DNA from: Desulfarculus sp.
GTDB taxonomy: Bacteria; Desulfobacterota; Desulfarculia; Desulfarculales; Desulfarculaceae
Direction: 5' to 3'
Assembly (NCBI GenBank): GCA_020216805.1
Contig: JAIWNN010000028.1
Span: 1 to 10,000 of the forward strand
Length of the DNA stretch: 10,000 nucleotides
Shown here one piece after another: positions 1-5,326 of the stretch (position 1 is its first letter; each line of letters starts with the position of its first letter). Position numbers and translations under genes: made by a program. Below the pieces are notes generated by a model, which was not told the DNA's origin, searched no databases, and worked only from the letters and a program-made list of their open reading frames with translations.

Positions 1-240
1 CGGGCGATTGGCCTTGTAGGCCGGATAGATGCGATGGCGGAAGGTGGGGCCCTTGGCGTCGTAGACAACGGCCAGATAGCGCGGTTGGGCGTCCTTCATC
101 ACCTTCAGGAGCATCTGCACGAAGCCGAAGACCGCGCCGGTGGGCGTGCCCTGGCTGGTGGTCAGGCCCTTCACGGCGTGGAAGGCGCGGTGGATGTAGG
201 AGCTGGCGTCCAGCAGATAAAGCACCGGTGGGTCGGGCAT
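1..240 (-). CDS. polA: DNA polymerase I, N-terminal part (5' nuclease domain), cut by window edge
   Basis: This is the first 80 codons of a minus-strand gene that starts with ATG at 240-238 and runs off the left edge. The translation begins MPDPPVLYLLDASSYIHRAF and later contains VVYDAKGPTFRHR and YKANRP. These are hallmark segments of the 5'-3' nuclease (FEN-like) domain at the N-terminus of bacterial DNA polymerase I. D11 and D61 fall where the family has metal-binding aspartates. In the family, this domain removes RNA primers and 5' flaps during Okazaki fragment processing and excision repair. The polymerase and any proofreading domain lie outside the window, so whether the protein is full length cannot be judged. 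The start is fixed by an AGGAGG four bases upstream. A stand-alone 5' nuclease is possible but less likely, because the sequence resembles PolA closely. Confidence 0.93.
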   Translation of the reverse strand, partial: MPDPPVLYLLDASSYIHRAFHAVKGLTTSQGTPTGAVFGFVQMLLKVMKDAQPRYLAVVYDAKGPTFRHRIYPAYKANRP

Positions 241-244
241 GGGG

Positions 245-250
245 CCTCCT
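245..250 (-). promoter_or_regulatory. ribosome binding site of polA
   Basis: Read on the minus strand, a perfect AGGAGG lies four bases before the ATG at 240-238. It fixes the translational start. Confidence 0.85.
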
Positions 251-274
251 GACGGGCGAGGGGATGTGTCTTGC

Positions 275-303
275 AGCTTACGGGCCGGGCCGGCGGGGGT
301 CAA
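275..303 (-). promoter_or_regulatory. candidate sigma-70 promoter of polA
   Basis: On the minus strand, TTGACC (303-298) is separated by exactly 17 bases (297-281) from TAAGCT (280-275). This is a good -35 hexamer (5 of 6 matches) and a -10 of the TAnnnT type. Transcription would start near 268, giving a leader of about 28 bases before the polA ATG. Predicted from sequence only. Confidence 0.5.
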
Positions 304-328
304 GGCCGGCGGACCGGCGAAAAAAAGC

Positions 329-357
329 TTGGGTTGGGACAGGCGATATCCGATAAT
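329..357 (+). promoter_or_regulatory. candidate promoter of the secreted peptidase gene
   Basis: TTGGGT (329-334), a 17-base spacer, then GATAAT (352-357, 5 of 6 matches to the -10 consensus). It lies in one of the few AT-rich patches of the region and points towards the gene at 461. The -35 matches only in TTG, so the call is moderate. A perfect palindrome overlaps the -10. Confidence 0.4.
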
Positions 358-369
358 ACTATTGTATTA
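354..369. repeat. AT-rich perfect inverted repeat, possible operator
   Basis: TAATAC-TATT-GTATTA: two perfect 6-base arms around a 4-base centre, in otherwise GC-rich DNA. It covers the -10 and the expected start site of the plus-strand promoter, where a repressor would be expected to bind. It lies upstream of the polA promoter on the other strand. No binding protein can be named. Confidence 0.4.
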
Positions 370-460
370 ACCAGCGCGGATGGACCGCCGCCGGTCACCG
401 GTCGGCCGCCGGGTCGGCCACCGCCACTGGGGGGAGAAACCGGCAATTCCGGGGGCGCAC

Positions 461-1522
461 ATGAAGCGTGCCAAACGATTAGCATTGTGGCCGGTACTGT
501 TGCTGGCCGTCTGCCTGTGCTGGCTCGGTGGTCCGGCCGCGGCCTCCAGCGGCGCCGTTTATCGCCTGGACGGGGCCGCGGTGCTGGACGCCAGCGCCGG
601 CGCGACCCGGGACGAGCTGGGAGCCGCCTACCAGGGCGTCGACGCGGCCGCCTACCACCTCTCGCTGTATGACGGCGACCTGGTGGCGGCCAACAGCCAG
701 TCCGCCAGCGGCGGATCCAGCGCGGCCGCGGCCGGCAGCGCCACCTACTGGTGGTACATCACCCTGACCGACTATCGGGTGCTGATGCCCGGCACCTCGG
801 TGGGGCCCTACAGCGCCTATTACCAGTTCGCCCTGGGTCTGTCGGGCTATCTGCCCTCGGCCTACGCCTCCGCCCGGGCGGTGTTGGGCGTGGGCAACGA
901 CGGCTACGGCAAGATCAACCTCTGGCTGGACTACGCCTCCGGGGACAACTCCGCCGGCTGGTACTACATGGGCCGGGGCTATAACGACATCACCCTGAAT
1001 CTGTGGACCAGCGGCACTTACGCCTACTTCGGAAGCGTGGCCTCCCACGAGACCACCCACCTGATCCTGGACCACAAGACCGATCTCTACAACCGCGCCG
1101 GGGTGGCCAGCTCCTGGGTCACCGAGGCCCTGGCCTGGTACGTCCAGGAGACGGTCTATCCCTACGGCGACCGCAACGGCTATGCCTACAACGCCGCCCT
1201 GCTCAACTACTACAGCCAGAACGGCAAGCAACGCGCGGACTGGTACAGCAGCGGGGGGCGCTACAACGGCTGGATCGCCGGCCAGGCCACCAGCCTGGAC
1301 TACGTGCAGATGCAGACCATCGGTTACTTCCTGGCCAACTCCAGCCGGGGATGGTCGGCCATCCACGACACGGTGGGCTATTTGGCCTCGGGCCTGGACA
1401 TCGACGGCGCCTTCGCCCGGGCCTATGGCGGGCTGACCACCGGCATGCACAGCACCGCCAGCGGCGAGGGCGTCAACACCCTCTACTCCAAGTACCTCAA
1501 TTATTATCTGGGGCATTACTGA
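461..1522 (+). CDS. secreted HExxH zinc metallopeptidase-like protein
   Basis: The gene encodes 353 residues. The N-terminus is a standard signal peptide: basic MKRAKR, a hydrophobic core at about residues 7-24, then PAAA-SS with probable cleavage after A28. The two cysteines (C18, C20) lie inside the hydrophobic core and do not form a lipobox, so export and release are more likely than lipidation; the mature part has no cysteine. HETTH at 196-200 matches the HExxH zinc motif, and E222 in WVTEALAWYV, 22 residues after the second histidine, is a plausible third ligand, as in gluzincins. The mature chain is rich in Tyr, Gly and Ser. I do not recognise a specific family, and the substrate is unknown. 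An in-frame upstream start near 380 is possible, but only the ATG at 461 puts the signal peptide at the N-terminus. The ribosome site is weak (a G-rich stretch at 451-456, or GGGGAGA at 431-437). The gene is transcribed divergently from polA and followed by a strong hairpin. Confidence 0.75.
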   Translation: MKRAKRLALWPVLLLAVCLCWLGGPAAASSGAVYRLDGAAVLDASAGATRDELGAAYQGVDAAAYHLSLYDGDLVAANSQSASGGSSAAAAGSATYWWYITLTDYRVLMPGTSVGPYSAYYQFALGLSGYLPSAYASARAVLGVGNDGYGKINLWLDYASGDNSAGWYYMGRGYNDITLNLWTSGTYAYFGSVASHETTHLILDHKTDLYNRAGVASSWVTEALAWYVQETVYPYGDRNGYAYNAALLNYYSQNGKQRADWYSSGGRYNGWIAGQATSLDYVQMQTIGYFLANSSRGWSAIHDTVGYLASGLDIDGAFARAYGGLTTGMHSTASGEGVNTLYSKYLNYYLGHY

Positions 1523-1539
1523 GTGCTCCCAGTCCCGGC

Positions 1540-1579
1540 AATCCCGGGCGGGGTCGGCGGACCCCGCCCGGGATTCTTC
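1540..1579 (+). terminator. hairpin terminator after the peptidase gene
   Basis: A perfect 16-bp stem (1540-1555 pairing with 1560-1575) closes a 4-base GGCG loop, 17 bases after the stop codon. Only a short, weak T-containing stretch (CTTCG) follows. It is therefore a very stable hairpin with a poor U-tract: either an inefficient intrinsic terminator or a 3'-end-stabilising structure. Confidence 0.6.
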
Positions 1580-1660
1580 GTGGCAATCGTCGGATAATTC
1601 AGGTTGTTATGCTAGGCTGGCTCGGCGGGGGGGAGCGCGGCCAAAAAAATCCCCCGGCGT

Positions 1661-1700
1661 CAAAAAATACTTGACGAGCCAGGGGCGGTTGGCCTACCCT
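1661..1700 (+). promoter_or_regulatory. promoter of the 4Fe-4S protein gene, with A-tract
   Basis: TTGACG (1671-1676, 5 of 6 matches) and TACCCT (1695-1700, TAnnnT type) are 18 bases apart. A run of six A (1662-1667) just upstream of the -35 resembles an UP element. A start site near 1707 is expected, about 67 bases before the ATG at 1774. Sequence prediction only, but the best promoter match in this gap. Confidence 0.5.
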
Positions 1701-1701
1701 T

Positions 1702-1717
1702 AGAGATTAGCATCTCT
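1702..1717 (+). repeat. perfect inverted repeat at the expected start site
   Basis: AGAGAT-TAGC-ATCTCT: two perfect 6-base arms with a 4-base centre, beginning two bases after the -10 and ending directly against the terminator stem. Its position over the expected start site suits an operator. If transcription starts slightly earlier, it could be a first RNA hairpin. Confidence 0.4.
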
Positions 1718-1755
1718 GCCCCTCCTCTCCCCGGGGGAGGGGTGGGGCCTTTTTT
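1718..1755 (+). terminator. intrinsic terminator in the leader of the 4Fe-4S gene (attenuator candidate)
   Basis: A GC-rich stem of 13 positions (1718-1730 with 1736-1748), with one U-G wobble and one U-U mismatch, has a 5-base loop and is followed after one base by six T (1750-1755). The T-run makes it directional towards the plus strand. It lies downstream of the promoter at 1671-1700 and ends 9 bases before the ribosome site GGAG (1765-1768). Transcripts from that promoter must pass it, so it could attenuate the gene or generate a roughly 50-base RNA. It could instead simply stop read-through from upstream. Confidence 0.75.
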
Positions 1756-1773
1756 GTCCACTGCGGAGCCCTG

Positions 1774-2889
1774 ATGAGCCCAGAGTTTACCACAGACCCC
1801 CATGAGCGGCTAGCGGCCCATCTGGACGCCGCGCCCCTGGGCGCGCCCCCGGCCCCCGAGCTCATGGCGATTCTGCGGACCTTGTTCAGCCCGGCCGAGG
1901 CCGAACTGGCCGCCGCGCTGCCCTTCGCTCCGGTGGGGGTGGCGCAGTTGGCCCAGGAGCTGGACCGCCCGTCGGATGAGGTGGGCTCCATCCTGGCCGA
2001 CCTAGCCGAGCGGGGCCTGTGCTTCGAGCGCCAGACCCCCCGGGGGGCCTACTATGGCCTGCTGCCGGTGGTGCCGGGTCTGGCCGAGACCCAGTTCATG
2101 GGTGGAGTGGTCAACGACGAGAAACGCCGCCTGGCCCGGCTGTTCGCCGACTACTACGGCAAGGGCCCCGGTCCGGCCCTGGTGGCCGCCGGCCAACGCG
2201 GCGCGGCCCTGCCCCGGGTGATCCCGGTGGGCCGGGCGGTGACCGCCGGCCAGGAGATCCTGCCCTTCGAACGGGCCGAGGCCATGATCCGCCAGGCGGA
2301 CTACATCTGCCTGGGCACCTGCTACTGCCGCCAGGAGGCCGAGCTCAACGGCCACGGCTGCGGAGCGCCCAAGGACGTCTGCCTGACCTTCGGTCCCTTC
2401 GCCGAGTTCCTGGTGGGCAAGGGCCTGGCCCAGGCGGTGGATTTCCAGACCGCCATGGGCGCCATGGAGCGGGCGGAGATGGCCGGGCTGGTGCACGTGA
2501 CGGCCAACGTCTCCGGCGCGGCGAATTTCATCTGCAACTGTTGCGGCTGCTGCTGCCTGTTCCTGAAGACCGTCACCCAGCTCAAGCGCCCGGGGGCCAT
2601 CGCCGCGGCCGGCTGGCTGGCGGTGGTGGACCCGGACAACTGCGTGGCCTGCGGCCAGTGCCAGGAGGTCTGCCAGGTGGCCGCGCCGCAACCGGACGAT
2701 GAAACCATGGCGGTGGACGCCAGCCTGTGCCTGGGCTGCGGCCACTGCGCCCTGGCCTGCCCCACCGGGGCCATCGCCATGCAGCCCCGCCCCGGACGCC
2801 AGACGCCGCCCTTCGTCTCCTATCCGGAGCTGACGGCGGCCATGATCCGGGGGCGGATGCGGGAAAAAGCGGAGGAAGGCCATGCCTAG
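1774..2889 (+). CDS. winged-helix and 4Fe-4S cluster protein of anaerobes, function unknown
   Basis: The protein has 371 residues. Residues about 25-95 resemble a winged-helix fold (LAQELDRPSDEVGSILADL looks like helix-turn-helix). Next comes a middle domain with two unusual cysteine groups: C179, C183, C185, C196, C203, and then C254-N-CC-G-CCC (C254, C256, C257, C259-C261). The C-terminus has two ferredoxin motifs: C290/C293/C296/C300 and C319/C322/C325/C329, the second followed by P as in classical 4Fe-4S ferredoxins, the first by Q. I recognise this as a family common in sulfate reducers and other strict anaerobes, usually annotated only as 4Fe-4S ferredoxin; I know of no established role. 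Two [4Fe-4S] clusters are expected from the C-terminal motifs; further metal in the middle domain is inferred. The protein lacks a signal peptide and membrane segments, so it is cytoplasmic. ATG at 1774 follows GGAG (1765-1768) by five bases. The gene appears monocistronic, with a possible attenuator in its leader. Confidence 0.8.
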   Translation: MSPEFTTDPHERLAAHLDAAPLGAPPAPELMAILRTLFSPAEAELAAALPFAPVGVAQLAQELDRPSDEVGSILADLAERGLCFERQTPRGAYYGLLPVVPGLAETQFMGGVVNDEKRRLARLFADYYGKGPGPALVAAGQRGAALPRVIPVGRAVTAGQEILPFERAEAMIRQADYICLGTCYCRQEAELNGHGCGAPKDVCLTFGPFAEFLVGKGLAQAVDFQTAMGAMERAEMAGLVHVTANVSGAANFICNCCGCCCLFLKTVTQLKRPGAIAAAGWLAVVDPDNCVACGQCQEVCQVAAPQPDDETMAVDASLCLGCGHCALACPTGAIAMQPRPGRQTPPFVSYPELTAAMIRGRMREKAEEGHA

Positions 2890-2984
2890 GCTTGCCCCCT
2901 CCCAAAAGGTGCTTAGTTTACCTAGTATGCCAGAACAGCATCCCACGCCCGGCGCCCGCCCCAGGGTTTTGGTCGGGGGTGGCC

Positions 2985-3012
2985 ATGACAAGGTGTTGAT
3001 TTTCAATAACGT
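2985..3012 (+). promoter_or_regulatory. weak candidate promoter for the sigma factor gene
   Basis: ATGACA (2985-2990, 5 of 6 matches) is 16 bases from TAACGT (3007-3012, TAnnnT), within the only AT-rich island of the gap. It would give a leader of more than 300 bases. Short spacer and mediocre -10, so low confidence. Confidence 0.22.
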
Positions 3013-3048
3013 TAATCTCTGCGCAGCCTGGGGGGGCGCCATCCGGCC

Positions 3049-3094
3049 CCCGGTCGCCGCGCGAAACTGCCTGGCGCCGCCCGCGGCGACCGGG
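3049..3094 (+). repeat. 13-bp perfect inverted repeat (hairpin) in the sigma factor leader
   Basis: The arms 3049-3061 and 3082-3094 are perfectly complementary (CCCGGTCGCCGCG with its reverse complement) around a 20-base loop. No T-run follows, so it is not an intrinsic terminator on the plus strand. A G7 run at 3030-3036 could pair alternatively with the C-run at 3047-3051, which overlaps the start of the left arm. Confidence 0.5.
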
Positions 3095-3115
3095 CCTGGG
3101 GCGAGATAGGGAGCC

Positions 3116-3175
3116 GGCGCGGGACAGCGTCCGGCCGCCGCCAAGGGTCCCCGGCCGGACGCGATCAAAAGCGCC
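3116..3175 (+). repeat. two-part inverted repeat (extended hairpin) in the sigma factor leader
   Basis: GCGTCCGGCCG (3127-3137) pairs perfectly with 3152-3162 across a 14-base loop. Outside it, GGCGC (3116-3120) can pair with GCGCC (3171-3175), separated by an asymmetric internal loop. Neither strand shows a U-tract that would make it an intrinsic terminator. With the hairpin at 3049-3094 it suggests a folded RNA leader. Confidence 0.45.
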
Positions 3176-3356
3176 AGTGACCGGTGAGACAAAGACAGGG
3201 GCCAGCGGGTCGCCAAAACACACCATGACCCCGATGCAGAGGCCCGGCGAGAAGATTTCGTTAACCGCATCCTGGCCGCAGACCGCGACCGGAATCGGGG
3301 ACCTCGGGCGGACGATTCAGTGCAACGTAACCTTTTTTGCACGCAAGGCGGTCGTC

Positions 3357-4529
<1,173 letters not shown>

Positions 4530-4550
4530 TGCCGGCCGCCGGCCGCGCCG

Positions 4551-4588
4551 ACCGGGGGTCCCGCCGCCATGGGGCCCCCGGTTTTCGT
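4551..4588 (+). terminator. intrinsic terminator of the sigma factor gene
   Basis: ACCGGGGG (4551-4558) pairs with CCCCCGGT (4575-4582), and the stem continues inward through one wobble pair and three C-G pairs to an 8-base loop (4563-4570), 12 positions in all. The T-rich tail begins at 4582 (TTTT, then CGT). It lies 22 bases after the stop codon. Confidence 0.8.
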
Positions 4589-4619
4589 CTCCAGGGCCTC
4601 GCTGCGCTCAAGATTTAAT

Positions 4620-4649
4620 TTGATGGCTAACCTTTAGCGTACCAATCAT
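4620..4649 (+). promoter_or_regulatory. candidate promoter of the MarR-type gene
   Basis: TTGATG (4620-4625) and AATCAT (4644-4649, 4 of 6 matches) are 18 bases apart. They fall in an AT-rich patch just past the sigma factor terminator and about 40 bases before the GTG start. The spacer is occupied by a palindrome, as expected for an autorepressed gene. Confidence 0.4.
4626..4638. repeat. palindrome in the promoter spacer, candidate MarR operator
   Basis: GCTAA-CCT-TTAGC: perfect 5-base arms around a 3-base centre, between the putative -35 and -10. MarR-family dimers typically bind palindromes of about this size over their own promoters, so autoregulation is inferred. It is flanked by a looser pair, TGATGG (4621-4626) and CCAATCA (4642-4648). 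Confidence 0.4.
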
Positions 4650-4677
4650 TTTGGACTCTGCCGCCAGCTTGGCCGGC

Positions 4678-4683
4678 AAGGAG
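4678..4683 (+). promoter_or_regulatory. ribosome binding site that sets a GTG start
   Basis: AAGGAG lies six bases before GTG at 4690. The alternative in-frame TTG at 4651 has no purine-rich site upstream, so the shorter reading is preferred. Confidence 0.75.
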
Positions 4684-4689
4684 AGCCGC

Positions 4690-5136
4690 GTGCCCGCCGG
4701 ACCGGAGTCTGACATCCTCGATTCCCTGCGCCGCATCAGCCGCGCCCTGGATGTCTTCAGCCACAGCCTGGCCGCCCGTTTTCGCATCACCACTCCCCAG
4801 CTGGTCTGCTTGCGGGCGCTCCTGGACGCCCCGGCCCAGACCCCGGGCCAGTTGGCCAAGGAGGTGCTCCTAAGCCAGGCCACCGTCACCGGCATTCTGG
4901 ACCGCCTGGAGGCCCGGGGCTTCATCGAGCGTCGGCGCGACGCCCAGGATCGCCGCCGGGTGTTGTTGTATGTCACTCCCGCCGGGCGCAAGGCGGCGGC
5001 CCTGGCACCGACCCCGCTGCACCAGCGCCTGGCTGCCAACCTGGCCCACCTGCCCTCGGACGAGCGCCAGAGGATCGCCCACGTCCTGCGCCGGGTGGCG
5101 GCGATGATGGAGGAGGCCGCTCCGCCCCCGGCCTAG
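4690..5136 (+). CDS. MarR-family transcriptional regulator
   Basis: The protein has 148 residues from the GTG start, the usual MarR length. Helical N-terminal residues 5-40 (including SLRRISRAL and ITTPQLVCLRALL) would form the dimer interface. The winged helix-turn-helix follows at 51-95: TPGQLAKEVLLSQATVTGIL as recognition region, LEARGFIERR, and a wing rich in Arg/Asp (82-91), then LLYVTPAGRK typical of MarR proteins. The C-terminal helices (about 115-142) complete the dimer. Family members are usually repressors released by small phenolic or other ligands or by oxidation; there is one cysteine (C40), so redox control is possible but unproven. The gene stands between two other units with its own candidate promoter and palindrome. 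Targets are unknown; the gene after it (5327) is on the same strand but 190 bases away. A start at the TTG at 4651 would add 13 residues. Confidence 0.9.
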   Translation: MPAGPESDILDSLRRISRALDVFSHSLAARFRITTPQLVCLRALLDAPAQTPGQLAKEVLLSQATVTGILDRLEARGFIERRRDAQDRRRVLLYVTPAGRKAAALAPTPLHQRLAANLAHLPSDERQRIAHVLRRVAAMMEEAAPPPA

Positions 5137-5316
5137 CCTCGTCCCGGATTTCTCCCCCCATCCGGCCCAGCCGCGCGGTAGGGCCGTCACCACCCAAAAT
5201 ACGGGTTTCCCCCCATGGCCCCCTGGCCGAGCCCTCGTCTAGGATGGCCGAAGGATGGGTGGCGGACGCGCGGTCCCTGACCGCCGGGGATGATTGCGCC
5301 CGCCGCCCCGGCCCGC

Positions 5317-5323
5317 GAGGAGG
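5317..5323 (+). promoter_or_regulatory. ribosome binding site that sets the start of the CBS/DUF294 gene
   Basis: GAGGAGG ends three bases before ATG at 5327. It favours this ATG over the in-frame TTG at 5294. No convincing promoter was found in the 190 bases between the MarR gene and this start; a TAGGAT at 5240-5245 has no good -35. Confidence 0.75.
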
Positions 5324-5326
5324 CCC

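Larger units (their letters stand above)
2890..3356 (+). other. 467-base non-coding stretch, probable structured leader of the sigma factor gene
   Basis: I see no convincing gene here. The in-frame extension upstream of the sigma factor (from 3177) lacks a ribosome site and does not look like sigma sequence. The stretch contains an AT-rich patch around 2990-3020 with a weak promoter candidate, then two strong perfect inverted repeats, listed separately. No clear terminator follows the 4Fe-4S gene, so read-through into this region is possible. Confidence 0.5.

Noticed and set aside
461..540. Lipoprotein signal for the exported peptidase
   Set aside because: The cysteines at 18 and 20 are inside the hydrophobic core and lack the small residue required before a lipobox cysteine; an ordinary cleavage site follows.
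479..1516. 345-codon minus-strand frame opposite the secreted peptidase
   Set aside because: The plus strand has a signal peptide and zinc motif. The minus translation is Val/Gly/Ala repetitive, as expected of a shadow frame.
2996..3009. FNR/CRP-like site (TTGAT-N4-AATAA)
   Set aside because: Only the first half-site matches. The second differs from ATCAA at two positions, and the location relative to a promoter is unclear.
2882..3109. 75-codon plus-strand open frame overlapping the end of the 4Fe-4S gene
   Set aside because: It has no recognisable sequence, is Pro/Ala-rich, and runs through the first leader hairpin. The overlap with the stop codon is tempting but not sufficient.
3177..3356. 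N-terminal extension of the sigma factor in the same frame
   Set aside because: There is no ribosome site at the upstream starts, no resemblance to region 1.1, and it would overlap the end of the leader structure. The ATG at 3357 has a usable site.
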